The translations under genes were made by a program, and so were the position numbers. The notes beneath the pieces are model-generated. The model was not told the DNA's origin. It searched no databases and was given only the letters and a program-made list of their open reading frames with translations. Positions 1-8,343 of a stretch of 43,726 bases of DNA are shown here, in pieces (position 1 is the first letter of the stretch; each line of letters starts with the position of its first letter). Where the stretch lies: positions 1 through 43,726 of the forward strand of contig CAJTRL010000027.1 of the NCBI GenBank assembly GCA_910578715.1. The letters are read 5' to 3'. The DNA comes from an uncultured Lachnospiraceae bacterium. Lineage in GTDB: Bacteria; Bacillota; Clostridia; Lachnospirales; Lachnospiraceae.

Positions 1-588
1 ATCCTCCATCAGATAATAATAATCTGCTTTCAGAAACAGAATCTGCGCCTGGGAATCGTCTTTACGGTACGCGTTATCCAGGTAGATAATCGCCTGTTCA
101 TACTCGCCTCTTGCCGCGTATTCCTTCGCTTTATCAATCTGATAAGAGACAGTCTGCACATGATAAGAATAGAATACCCAGAATAAAAGACCTATGAAAA
201 TCAGAATGCCAAAGGCAATCAGGACACCGGCCTGACGGCTTCTTTCCGAAATCCGTTTTTCTTCATCCTCATCGTATTCATCAGTTTCTTCCGGCGCTTC
301 CTTATCCGCTTTTTTATGCCTGCCTGTTTTTTTGTGCCTTCTCTTCTTTTTCTGTTGTTCCACAGGCGCGGTTATCCGTTCCGTCTCCGTTGTTTTCTCC
401 GGTTCTTTCTCTTCCGGCGTCTCTTTCTCCGCTTCTTCTTCCTGTAACGCGGCGAGTGTGGTGAGCGCTTCCGTTATGCTGTTTTCAATTTCCGGTTCAA
501 AATCCGGTACAATTTGAATTTCATTGCCACAGACTTCGCAGATAAGGTGGCCCTCTTCTATTTCATTTCCACAATTCGGGCATTTCAT
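1..588 (-). CDS. zinc-ribbon, single-pass membrane protein with TPR-like tail (partial, 3' end outside window)
   Basis: The reading frame is open from an ATG at 588 to the window edge, giving 196 visible residues. The N-terminus has a zinc ribbon with paired cysteines C3/C6 and C17/C20 (CPNCG and CEVCG). A Glu-rich linker follows (about 30-75), then a Lys/Arg-rich stretch (78-95) and an acidic stretch (98-111). One hydrophobic helix spans about 120-140, and a helical repeat that reads like a TPR (YAARGEYEQAIIYLDNAY) starts near 157. The architecture suggests a cytoplasmic zinc ribbon with an extracytoplasmic TPR domain. A GAAAGGAAA ribosome site precedes the start, and folD ends 15 bases upstream, so it probably belongs to the same transcript. 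The exact function is unknown and the missing C-terminus may hold more domains. Confidence 0.8.
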   Translation of the reverse strand, partial: MKCPNCGNEIEEGHLICEVCGNEIQIVPDFEPEIENSITEALTTLAALQEEEAEKETPEEKEPEKTTETERITAPVEQQKKKRRHKKTGRHKKADKEAPEETDEYDEDEEKRISERSRQAGVLIAFGILIFIGLLFWVFYSYHVQTVSYQIDKAKEYAARGEYEQAIIYLDNAYRKDDSQAQILFLKADYYYLMED

Positions 589-602
589 AGGCAGTTTCCT
601 TT

Positions 603-1448
603 CTACTGTCTTAAAGCAGCCGACTCCACACAGTTATTCATCAGCATTGCAATTGTCATCGGTCCGACGCCTCCCGGAACCGGCGTAATTGCACTGCATA
701 CGGGCGCAACATCATCATAATCCACATCCCCGCACAATTTGTTGTTTTCGTTTCTGTGGATTCCCACATCAATGACAACCGCCCCTTCTTTTACATACTC
801 TCTCGTAATCATCCTGGGCTTTCCGACTGCAGCCACCAGAATATCCGCCCGCTTTGTCACTTCCTTTAAATTCTTTGTTCTGGAATGTGTTACGGTAACG
901 GTTCCGTTTTCCCTGAGCAGCAAAAGCGCCATCGGTTTGCCCACAATATTGCTTCTTCCGATGATAACGCATTCTTTCCCGGCAATCTCTATGCCGGAAC
1001 GCTTCAAAAGCTGTATAATGCCGGCCGGCGTACAGGAAACAAAGCCTTTCTGCCCGATGCAGAGAGCGCCGACACTCTGGGGATGGAAACCATCCACGTC
1101 TTTTTCCGGCGCAATCGCACGGATTACCGCGTCTTCGTCGATATGCTCCGGTACGGGAAGCTGTACCAGAATGCCGTTTACATCCTCCCGTTTATTCAGC
1201 TCTTCAATCAGTTTCAAAAGCTCTTCCTGCGTGGTCTCTTCCGGCAGTTCATAAGAAAGGGACGTAATTCCGATATAGGCACAGGCTTTCTTTTTGTTGC
1301 CCACATAAACGCTGGAAGCCGGGTCATCCCCTACCTGAATCACGGCAAGACAGACAGAAATCCCTTCTTCTTTCATCGCCGCAACTTTTTCTTTCAATTC
1401 TTCTTTTATCTGTGCCGAAATTTCTTTTCCGTTGATAATCTGTGGCAT
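603..1448 (-). CDS. folD: bifunctional methylenetetrahydrofolate dehydrogenase / methenyltetrahydrofolate cyclohydrolase FolD
   Basis: This 281-residue cytoplasmic enzyme interconverts 5,10-methylene-, 5,10-methenyl- and 10-formyl-tetrahydrofolate using NADP(H). The family signature is complete: YVGNKKKAC at 48-56 carries the catalytic Tyr48 and Lys52, PEKDVDG (114-120) carries the folate-contacting Asp119, GRSNIVGKP (164-172) is the dinucleotide-binding loop, and TPVPGGVGPMT lies near the C-terminus. The length is normal for FolD. It lies 22 bases downstream of fhs on the same strand, and the two products catalyse consecutive one-carbon steps, so they are very likely co-transcribed. Confidence 0.97.
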   Translation of the reverse strand: MPQIINGKEISAQIKEELKEKVAAMKEEGISVCLAVIQVGDDPASSVYVGNKKKACAYIGITSLSYELPEETTQEELLKLIEELNKREDVNGILVQLPVPEHIDEDAVIRAIAPEKDVDGFHPQSVGALCIGQKGFVSCTPAGIIQLLKRSGIEIAGKECVIIGRSNIVGKPMALLLLRENGTVTVTHSRTKNLKEVTKRADILVAAVGKPRMITREYVKEGAVVIDVGIHRNENNKLCGDVDYDDVAPVCSAITPVPGGVGPMTIAMLMNNCVESAALRQ

Positions 1449-1470
1449 ATAAATCCTCCATTCTTGCCCC

Positions 1471-3141
1471 TTAAAACAATCCCGTTATCACGCCCTCGTC
1501 ATTTACGTCAATTCCGTACGCCGCCGGTTTTTTGGGCAGTCCGGGCATGGTCATGACCGTTCCGGTCAATACTACCACAAAACCCGCTCCGGCGGCAACA
1601 TATACTTCGCGCACCGTTATTTCAAAATGTTCCGGCCGGCCGAGCTTTGCCGGGTCGTCCGACAGAGAATACTGTGTTTTGGCCATACAGACAGGAAGCT
1701 CTCCAAATCCGAGCTCCATTAGCTTCCGGAGCTGCGTTTCCGCCGCCGGGACATATACCACGCCGTCCGCCCCGTATATTTCCTGCGCGACCGTCTGAAT
1801 TTTCTCTTTCAGGGAAAGCGAAGATTCATAGAGCACATGAAAACCGGAAGGCTTTGTATCCAATGTATGCAGCACTTTTCCGGCCAGCGCAAGGCCGCCT
1901 TCCCCGCCTTTTGCCCATACTTCGGAAAGTGCAAATTCGCAGTTTCTTTCTTCACAGAAACGCCGGACAAAATCCACTTCCGCAGATGTATCCGTTACAA
2001 AGGAATTTAATGTGCAAATAATCGGAACCCCGTACTTTTGCAGGTTTTCGATATGTTTCTCCAGATTGACAATGCCGCGTCCGAGGGCTTCCAGATTTTC
2101 TTCCGAAAGTTCCTCTTTTGGCACGCCGCCGTTATATTTTAATGCCCTGACGGTCGCGACCAGCACGACGGCATCCGGTTTGAGACCGCCGATGCGGCAT
2201 TTGATATCAAAAAATTTCTCTGCGCCGAGGTCGGCGCCAAAGCCCGCTTCCGTAATCACATAGTCGGCCATTTTCAACGCGGATTTGGTTGCCCTGACGG
2301 AATTACATCCGTGGGCGATATTGGCAAAGGGGCCGCCGTGAATAAGCGCCGGCGTATGCTCCAGCGTCTGAATCAGATTCGGCTTCATGGCGTCTTTTAA
2401 CAATGCCGCCATCGCGCCCACCGCGCCTAAATCCGCAGCCGTTACGGGCTTTCCCTGTATGTTATAGGCAACAATGATTCGGCCAAGCCTTTCTTTCAAA
2501 TCTTTCATATCCGATGCAAGGCAGAGAATCGCCATGATTTCGGATGCAACGGTGATGACGAAATGGTCTTCCCGCACAAAGCCGTCTGCCTTGCTGCCGA
2601 GTCCTACCACAATATTCCGAAGCGCTCTGTCATTCATATCCAGACATCTTTTCCATACAACCTGTCTTGTATCGATACCCAGTTCATTGCCCTGCTGGAT
2701 ATGATTATCGAGAAGCGCCGCCAGCAGATTGTTGGCGGAAGTAACCGCATGAAAATCTCCGGTAAAGTGCAGATTCAAATCTTCCATCGGAACGACCTGG
2801 GAATAACCGCCGCCTGCAGCGCCGCCCTTGATGCCGAAACACGGTCCGAGAGAAGGCTCCCGCAGAGCAAGAACCGCTTTTTTCCCCAGTCTGCCAAAGG
2901 CCTGTGCAAGTCCGATGCTGACCGTGGTTTTTCCTTCTCCCGCCGGAGTCGGATTGATTGCCGTGACGAGAATCAGTTTCCCGTCCGGCGCTTCTTTCGT
3001 TCTGCTCAGGTATTCTTCCGAAACTTTCGCTTTATATTTGCCGTAGAGTTCTAAATCACCGGGCGCTATGCCGATGCGTTCCGCTACGGACTCTACCGGC
3101 TCCAGTACAGTTTCCTGTGCAATTTCGATATCGGTTTTCAT
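1471..3141 (-). CDS. fhs: formate--tetrahydrofolate ligase
   Basis: This 556-residue enzyme makes 10-formyl-tetrahydrofolate from formate, ATP and tetrahydrofolate. It carries the family nucleotide-binding loop TPAGEGKTT at 65-73, the LREPSLGPCFGIKGGAAGGGY segment just after it (Gly-rich, conserved in formyltetrahydrofolate synthetases), and the C-terminal LTGTVMTMPGLPKKPAA block. The length matches the bacterial monofunctional enzyme. It sits directly upstream of folD, which takes the product onward. In acetogenic or syntrophic clostridia this enzyme opens the methyl branch of the Wood-Ljungdahl pathway, but fhs also occurs widely for purine and formate handling, so acetogenesis cannot be inferred from this pair alone. 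Confidence 0.97.
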   Translation of the reverse strand: MKTDIEIAQETVLEPVESVAERIGIAPGDLELYGKYKAKVSEEYLSRTKEAPDGKLILVTAINPTPAGEGKTTVSIGLAQAFGRLGKKAVLALREPSLGPCFGIKGGAAGGGYSQVVPMEDLNLHFTGDFHAVTSANNLLAALLDNHIQQGNELGIDTRQVVWKRCLDMNDRALRNIVVGLGSKADGFVREDHFVITVASEIMAILCLASDMKDLKERLGRIIVAYNIQGKPVTAADLGAVGAMAALLKDAMKPNLIQTLEHTPALIHGGPFANIAHGCNSVRATKSALKMADYVITEAGFGADLGAEKFFDIKCRIGGLKPDAVVLVATVRALKYNGGVPKEELSEENLEALGRGIVNLEKHIENLQKYGVPIICTLNSFVTDTSAEVDFVRRFCEERNCEFALSEVWAKGGEGGLALAGKVLHTLDTKPSGFHVLYESSLSLKEKIQTVAQEIYGADGVVYVPAAETQLRKLMELGFGELPVCMAKTQYSLSDDPAKLGRPEHFEITVREVYVAAGAGFVVVLTGTVMTMPGLPKKPAAYGIDVNDEGVITGLF

Positions 3142-3204
3142 ATCAATAACCCTGCTCCTTTCTCAACTGTCCTCCCCCTGTATCCACATTCTGTTCCATA
3201 TTTT

Positions 3205-5883
3205 TTATAAAATTTCCTCGACGAGCTGCTCAAATTCTTCCAGCGACATCAATACCTTCCGGGGCTTTGTTCCCTCTTCTTCCCCGACAACGCCCGCATC
3301 GCATAACTGGTCCATAATTCTTGCCGCCCGGTTAAATCCGATTTTAAAAACACGCTGAAGCATTCCGATAGACGCCTTATCTTTGTCGATAATAAACCGT
3401 CCCGCCTCGGCAAAATACTGGTCGTATTCTGAACCGGAGCCGGACGCCCCCGCGCCGCCTTCCGAAGAAGAACTCCCCATATTTTTAATTTTCTCTTCCA
3501 CATCCTCGCTGTAAACATTGCCGATTGCCTGATTTTTCAGGAAATCGACCACATCCGATACTTCCTTGTCGGAAACAAACGCCCCCTGTACCCTGGCCGG
3601 TTTGGGATATCCCTGCGGATAAAAGAGCATATCGCCCTTTCCCAGAAGTTTTTCCGCTCCTACCATGTCCAGAATCGTTCTGGAATCCACACCGCTGGAA
3701 ACGGCGAAGGCAATCCGGCTCGGCATATTGGCCTTAATCAGACCTGTGATGACATCCACGGACGGTCGCTGGGTCGCAATAATCAGATGGATGCCGCAGG
3801 CTCTCGCAAGCTGTGCCAGACGGCAGATAGATTCTTCCACCTCTCCCGGCGCCACCATCATCAAATCCGCAAGCTCATCCACGATAATCAGTATCTGTGG
3901 CAGTTTGTCCGGCGCATCGGCATCCCCGCGCGCCTTCATTTCTTCCACTTTTTTATTATATCCTTTTAAATCCCGCACATTGAAATCCGCAAATTTTTTG
4001 TATCGCTCCGTCATCTCCGCAACGCCCCAGTGAAGCGCGCCAGCCGCTTTTTTCGGGTCTGTAACGACCGGAATAAGCAGATGAGGAATCCCGTTATAAA
4101 CGCTTAATTCTACGACTTTGGGGTCTATCATAATCAGCTTCACATCGTCAGGATGCGCCTTGTACAATATCCCCATGATGATGGTATTGATACAGACGGA
4201 TTTACCGGAACCGGTTGCCCCGGCTATCAGCATATGGGGCATTTTGGCAATGTCCGTCGTCACGATTTTACCCGCGATATCCTTCCCTACCGCAAAGGCA
4301 AGATTGGACGGAAATTCCTTGAACTCTCTGGACTCCAACAAATCCCGCAGCGCAACGGCGGAATTTTCTTTGTTGGGCACTTCGATTCCAACGGCCGCTT
4401 TGCCGGGTATCGGCGCTTCAATACGTATATCCGTGGCCGCCAGATTTAATTTGATATCGTCTGCAAGTCCGACGATTTTACTTACTTTGACGCCCTGTTC
4501 CGGCTGTAACTCATATCTTGTGACCGAAGGGCCCTGGCTGATATCCGTAATCGTCACGCGGACGCCGAAAGTCGCCAGCGTCTGCTGTAATCTGGCCGCC
4601 GTTTCGTTCAGTTCTTTATTGGAATTGCCGTTGTTCTTTCCCTTTCCTTTCGCAAGCAGTGAAAGAGGCGGAAACCGATATTGTTTTGGCATCGGAGCCG
4701 ACGGCTGCCGGGAAGCCTCAGACGGCGCGGAAATCTTAGCCGAAGGCCGCTCCCTCTTTACCGGGCCTTCCACAGGCATACTGTTCCCCATCTGTAAAGT
4801 ATAGGAATCCTGGGGCTTTAAAGGCTCCTGAAAATCCTCTTCCTCTTCGGATATATCCTCTTCTTCTATTTTTATTTCTTCTTTCGGAAAACGGATTTCA
4901 TCCAGCTCATCCGATTCATTCTCAATCAAATGATATGTATCCTGTTCCCGGATGACGGGCAGCTCTTCTTCCACATCATCGTTCACCATAATTTCATGCA
5001 AATCATCCCGGACATGCGCCGTTTCTTCCCGCATCTTTGCATCGCGTCCCGACCCGAGCGCGGTATCGAGCATAACGCCGGAAACTTTTTTGTCCATTCT
5101 GAGGATTTTTTCGTTTTCCCGCTCCTCTTCCAGCTGCCTTCTGCGCTCCTCTTCCTGAAGGCGGCGCTGTTCCATTTCCTCTTTTCGTTCTCTGGAACGC
5201 TCGCGCCTGTATGCCGCGTCTTCCACGGAACGCTCATAAACCTTTCTTCCCTGACTGGCAACACCGTTTAAGAAGGACTTATCCGTTACGATAACAAAGC
5301 AGATAAGACCGATAACCAGCATGGCGAGTATCGTTCCCACAATGCCGAGCAGATGATAAAGCGCAAATGCGGCAGAACCCGCGAGAATGCCGCCGCCGTT
5401 CCGGTTTTCACTGCATCTTTGATAAATTTCCGTAAACTGATAGGTATCTGTTTCCGTATAGCCGGCGCTTATCAGCTCAAATACCATACTGACAATAAAA
5501 ATCAATATGATGCCCGCAACCAGTTTTCTCGTTGCGATATTGTTTCCAATATTGGACACGCCGAATGCTATCGCCAGAAAAAGAAGAACCGGCATCACAT
5601 ATGCCATCAGTCCGAAAACGCCGAACATAAAAGTGCTGACCGAATCGCCGATTTTCCCGACGATGCCGAAATTACATAAAAACAGAATGACGGAAAGCGC
5701 CAGGAACGCAATTAAAATAACCTCATTGCGAATTGCAACATCCATCGGCTCCCCGCGCCTTGAGGCATTAGAACGACCTGTTCTTCCCGTATTTCTGCTG
5801 TTTGTTGTTTTTTTCCTGCCTGTATTTCGACTGGAAGAGCCGGAACTTCCTTTCCTCGTTCCTCTTCCCTGATTTGCTGCCAT
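3205..5883 (-). CDS. ftsK: DNA translocase FtsK/SpoIIIE
   Basis: The 892-residue membrane-anchored ATPase pumps double-stranded DNA during division or sporulation. A basic, Ser/Gly/Arg-rich N-terminus (1-45) leads into four hydrophobic segments (about 52-195), a long Glu/Arg-rich linker (about 215-400), and the motor domain. The motor has Walker A GATGSGKS at 555-562, with Lys561, and Walker B LIIVDELADLM near 665. The C-terminal gamma winged-helix domain is present (IGMLQRVFKIGFNRAARIMD). The length and domain order fit SpoIIIE/FtsK of Firmicutes. Which role it plays (septal clearance or forespore transfer) cannot be told here. A promoter overlaps the end of tepA just upstream. The ribosome site is weak (AAAGG, 14 bases before ATG), so the start is slightly uncertain. 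Confidence 0.95.
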   Translation of the reverse strand: MAANQGRGTRKGSSGSSSRNTGRKKTTNSRNTGRTGRSNASRRGEPMDVAIRNEVILIAFLALSVILFLCNFGIVGKIGDSVSTFMFGVFGLMAYVMPVLLFLAIAFGVSNIGNNIATRKLVAGIILIFIVSMVFELISAGYTETDTYQFTEIYQRCSENRNGGGILAGSAAFALYHLLGIVGTILAMLVIGLICFVIVTDKSFLNGVASQGRKVYERSVEDAAYRRERSRERKEEMEQRRLQEEERRRQLEEERENEKILRMDKKVSGVMLDTALGSGRDAKMREETAHVRDDLHEIMVNDDVEEELPVIREQDTYHLIENESDELDEIRFPKEEIKIEEEDISEEEEDFQEPLKPQDSYTLQMGNSMPVEGPVKRERPSAKISAPSEASRQPSAPMPKQYRFPPLSLLAKGKGKNNGNSNKELNETAARLQQTLATFGVRVTITDISQGPSVTRYELQPEQGVKVSKIVGLADDIKLNLAATDIRIEAPIPGKAAVGIEVPNKENSAVALRDLLESREFKEFPSNLAFAVGKDIAGKIVTTDIAKMPHMLIAGATGSGKSVCINTIIMGILYKAHPDDVKLIMIDPKVVELSVYNGIPHLLIPVVTDPKKAAGALHWGVAEMTERYKKFADFNVRDLKGYNKKVEEMKARGDADAPDKLPQILIIVDELADLMMVAPGEVEESICRLAQLARACGIHLIIATQRPSVDVITGLIKANMPSRIAFAVSSGVDSRTILDMVGAEKLLGKGDMLFYPQGYPKPARVQGAFVSDKEVSDVVDFLKNQAIGNVYSEDVEEKIKNMGSSSSEGGAGASGSGSEYDQYFAEAGRFIIDKDKASIGMLQRVFKIGFNRAARIMDQLCDAGVVGEEEGTKPRKVLMSLEEFEQLVEEIL

Positions 5884-5988
5884 ACTAAGTAACCACGCCT
5901 TTCAGACTTCTTTATCCCCGCAGGCAGTCAGTCAGACGGCCATGCCTTTGATTTCGATAAAACCTGCGAACATATGCGGACAATTTAT

Positions 5989-6017
5989 AGTATAGCATTT
6001 TCAAATTTACTTGTCAT
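5989..6017 (-). promoter_or_regulatory. sigma-A-type promoter for ftsK
   Basis: On the minus strand ATGACA (+ 6012-6017) and TATACT (+ 5989-5994) are separated by exactly 17 bases. The -35 box overlaps the last codons and stop of tepA, and the ftsK start lies about 105 bases downstream. This was read by eye and is not proven. Confidence 0.55.
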
Positions 6018-6804
6018 CTTTTATTTTTCTAACCATTTCATGCAGATGTGCAATGGCGTCCCTGATACCGCCAACCTCATTGATGATGCCTTCTTCCACG
6101 GCCTCTTTGCCGACCAGCACGGTTCCCACATCCTTTGTCAGCATACCTGTCTCCATCATCAGTTCTTCCAGACGCGGCTTGGAAATCTTACAATGGCCGC
6201 ATACGAATCCGGTAATCCGGTTCTGAATCTGCTTAAAATAATCGAATGTCTGCGGTACGCCGATAACCATACCGTTTAACCGCACCGGATGAATAACCAT
6301 CGTCCCGGTCGGCACGATATAAGAATAATCCGTACTGACCGCAATCGGCACGCCGATGGAATGACTTCCGCCAAGCACCAGCGATACGGTCGGCTTGCTC
6401 AGAGAAGCAATCATTTCCGCAATTGCCAGCCCCGCTTCCACATCGCCGCCCATCGTATTTAACAAAATTAACACGCCGTCAATTTTCCGGCTGTCCTCAA
6501 TTGCGGCAAGCTGTGGCAGTATATGCTCATATTTCGTGGTTTTGGAAGAGCCTCCCAGATTATCATGTCCTTCAATTTCCCCGATAATCGTAATCAGGTG
6601 GATATTGTGCTGCGATTCGTTTTCATCTAATGTCAGCTGGCCGGTTGATTCGATTCGCGCGTCCCGGTGCTTTTCGGCCTCGGCTTTAGCCTCCCTGCGC
6701 TCTTCTTCTCTTCCCTCTTTCTCGTTTTTTTCCTTTTTATTCTCTTTGTTTTCTTTATGCTCTTTATTCTCTTTGTTCTCTTTGTTCTCCTGTTTATTTC
6801 CCAT
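6007..6804 (-). CDS. tepA: ClpP-family serine protease, TepA-like
   Basis: The 265-residue protein belongs to the ClpP/crotonase-like TepA (YmfB) group of Firmicutes. The catalytic core is recognisable: LLNTMGGDVEAGLAIA, then GGSHSIGVPIA with the nucleophile Ser in the position of the ClpP 'ASMG' serine, then MVIHP with the catalytic His. It has no signal peptide, so it should act in the cytoplasm. The first 50 residues are extreme low complexity, a run of Lys-Glu-Asn triplets encoded by a 9-base DNA repeat, absent from typical ClpP. A GGCGGA ribosome site lies 6 bases before the ATG at 6804. It sits upstream of ftsK, as TepA homologues often do in Firmicutes. Its natural substrate is not known from the sequence. 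Confidence 0.88.
   Translation of the reverse strand: MGNKQENKENKENKEHKENKENKKEKNEKEGREEERREAKAEAEKHRDARIESTGQLTLDENESQHNIHLITIIGEIEGHDNLGGSSKTTKYEHILPQLAAIEDSRKIDGVLILLNTMGGDVEAGLAIAEMIASLSKPTVSLVLGGSHSIGVPIAVSTDYSYIVPTGTMVIHPVRLNGMVIGVPQTFDYFKQIQNRITGFVCGHCKISKPRLEELMMETGMLTKDVGTVLVGKEAVEEGIINEVGGIRDAIAHLHEMVRKIKDDK
6736..6793 (-). repeat. degenerate 9-base tandem repeat encoding (Lys-Glu-Asn)n in tepA
   Basis: The + strand reads successive variants of TTCTCTTTG, encoding KEN/KEH/KEK triplets at the N-terminus of the TepA-like protein. Such short in-frame repeats can change copy number by slippage without breaking the frame. Confidence 0.75.
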
Positions 6805-6833
6805 GATAAATCCGCCTTTCTTTTTTTATAACC

Positions 6834-6863
6834 AAAAAGAGAATCACAAAGCGATTCTCTTTT
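6834..6863 (-). terminator. intrinsic terminator of the CotH/VTC/DUF4956 operon
   Basis: On the minus strand AGAGAATC-GCTTTGT-GATTCTCT forms an 8-bp stem followed by a T run (TTTTTGG). It lies after the DUF4956 gene and before tepA. The + strand reading also has a short T run, but no gene needs it there. Confidence 0.85.
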
Positions 6864-6879
6864 AGTTTCTGTGATATTC

Positions 6880-6920
6880 TTATTTTTATACCCATCTGTC
6901 TGCTTTAGCAGACACTCAAT
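6880..6920 (-). other. 41-nt conserved hairpin element, copy A
   Basis: On the minus strand this reads ATTGAGTG, stem TGTCTGC, loop TAAA, stem GCAGACA, then GATGGG and a TAAAAAT tail. It starts at the last base of the DUF4956 stop codon and precedes the operon terminator. It aligns base for base with copy B at 40965-41005 (34 of 41 identical). A T-A stem pair here is a C-G pair in copy B, and the single-stranded flanks are conserved. No known RNA family is recognised. See findings. Confidence 0.7.
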
Positions 6921-7594
6921 CAGAAAGTAACTTCTCCGTCATGGGCTATCAGGGAAGCCGAAACAATATTCTCTAACGCCATCAGTTCCATAACCAACGC
7001 TGCCTCTTCTTTCACGCGGACTTCAATCGCCATGTCGAGATGGTCTTTCGTGAGATTTCTTGCCTGTATTTTGTGTAAGGAACAGTACTTGTGCACGATT
7101 TCCATAATCTTTTCTTCATTCTCATACACGGATGAATTGACCAGCAGAATCTGCGGCGCTTTGGCAATCGGCAGCCAGTCAGCCAGCAGAATCCCGATTG
7201 TCAGCACTACGGAAGCGATGACTGCGATAATGGAAAATCCCGCGCCGCACACGATACCGACACTGATAGACCAGAACAGAAAAACCAAATCCATCGGGTC
7301 TTTGATGGCGGTTCTGAAACGGACGATGGACAGCGCCCCAACCATACCGAGGGAAATAACGATGCTCGACTGAATGGTCAGAATAATGGCCGCCGTAATG
7401 ACCGCCAGCGCCGGAAGCGCAATATTGAAATTTTTATTGTAAAAAGAAGTCCTGTTTATCATCCGGTAAAGAATAAATATGTATGCGGCAATCAGCACCG
7501 TAATTACCATACATACAGCGATTGTTTTTACGGAAAGGCCGGAAGAGGCATAGCCTTCAAAAAAAGATTTTTTTAATATATCAACAGTACTCAT
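6920..7594 (-). CDS. DUF4956 family membrane protein
   Basis: The 224-residue protein has about four hydrophobic helices (roughly 25-45, 58-80, 105-125 and 120-142). The loop SLGMVGALSIVRFRTAIKDPMDLVFLFWSI is the hallmark of the DUF4956 family. A soluble C-terminal domain (about 150-224) has an ACT- or ferredoxin-like pattern. DUF4956 genes are frequently adjacent to VTC-type polyphosphate-polymerase genes, as here; the biochemical role is not established. Its ATG overlaps the stop of the VTC gene by four bases (ATGA), with GGAGG 10 bases before the start, so translation is coupled. It is the last gene of the operon. A role as membrane partner or channel for the VTC-like protein is inference. 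Confidence 0.88.
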   Translation of the reverse strand: MSTVDILKKSFFEGYASSGLSVKTIAVCMVITVLIAAYIFILYRMINRTSFYNKNFNIALPALAVITAAIILTIQSSIVISLGMVGALSIVRFRTAIKDPMDLVFLFWSISVGIVCGAGFSIIAVIASVVLTIGILLADWLPIAKAPQILLVNSSVYENEEKIMEIVHKYCSLHKIQARNLTKDHLDMAIEVRVKEEAALVMELMALENIVSASLIAHDGEVTF

Positions 7595-8343
7595 ACTCTT
7601 ATTCCTCCATACGCATTATATTTTCTGCACAGATAGTATTTGGAAAAACTGCTCCACTGCAAAGAATCCAGCTGAATAAACTGCCTGATGTAGCCGGGCA
7701 GAAATTCGTCCCATTTTACTTCAAAAACAGACATTCCCTTTTCCAGAACAGGCCTGCAGCCAATCCGTTCCTCTAAAAATCCGCCGATGTCATTGGAAGA
7801 ACAGATATCCTCGTCAAAGGTCATCCGCACATTTCCGTTATGCTCCACATAAGGATAACGGAGATATTCCACGATGACCGCCGGTCGCATGGCTTTTCCT
7901 TGCAGCTGTACCAGCAGGCCCTGCTGCTGTTTTGACATCCTGGAAGTAATTTCAACCGGACGCCCGTTCATCAGACGACGACAGGTTTCTTCCTCTATCC
8001 GGCAGCTGTATTTCAGGGTCATCTGCCGCCGCTTGCTCTTTTTTTCCAAAAAAATATTCTCCGGGTTCCCGTCATAAATGCGGATTCGATATTTGTCCCG
8101 TTCCCCGACGCCGTTCTCATTCTCGTAATAACAGCTATCCCGTATCGAATCAAAATAGAGGCTTCGCACCCGGTAACAGCCGTCCTTTGACGAATGTATG
8201 TCCTTTTTTAAAATTGCTCCGGCCCGCGCCTTCAAAACGGCATTCTGCATACGGTTACACAGATATTTATCCTCATGCCTGTATTTTTCCGAAACGGTCT
8301 CCTCCGTTATCTGCGGTCTTATGCCCATCTCATTCTTTTTCAT
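7591..8343 (-). CDS. VTC-domain protein (polyphosphate polymerase-like)
   Basis: The 250-residue soluble protein matches the VTC catalytic tunnel domain, whose eukaryotic member makes polyphosphate from ATP. The conserved basic and acidic strands of the tunnel can be read in order: YRHEDKYLC, RVRSLYFDS, KYRIRIYDG, IFLEKKSKR, VIVEYLRYPY, RMTFDEDI and FEVKWDEFLPGYI. No membrane segment is present, so it presumably works at the inner membrane face with the DUF4956 partner. It overlaps both neighbours by four bases, and its ribosome site lies inside the 3' end of the lipoprotein gene. Whether bacterial members of this subfamily truly make polyphosphate, or transfer phosphate or nucleotide to another acceptor, cannot be decided from the sequence. 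Confidence 0.9.
   Translation of the reverse strand: MKKNEMGIRPQITEETVSEKYRHEDKYLCNRMQNAVLKARAGAILKKDIHSSKDGCYRVRSLYFDSIRDSCYYENENGVGERDKYRIRIYDGNPENIFLEKKSKRRQMTLKYSCRIEEETCRRLMNGRPVEITSRMSKQQQGLLVQLQGKAMRPAVIVEYLRYPYVEHNGNVRMTFDEDICSSNDIGGFLEERIGCRPVLEKGMSVFEVKWDEFLPGYIRQFIQLDSLQWSSFSKYYLCRKYNAYGGIRV

Noticed and set aside
3142..3204. A folate riboswitch ahead of fhs/folD
   Set aside because: The 63-base gap is too short and shows no pairing that resembles the known tetrahydrofolate aptamer.
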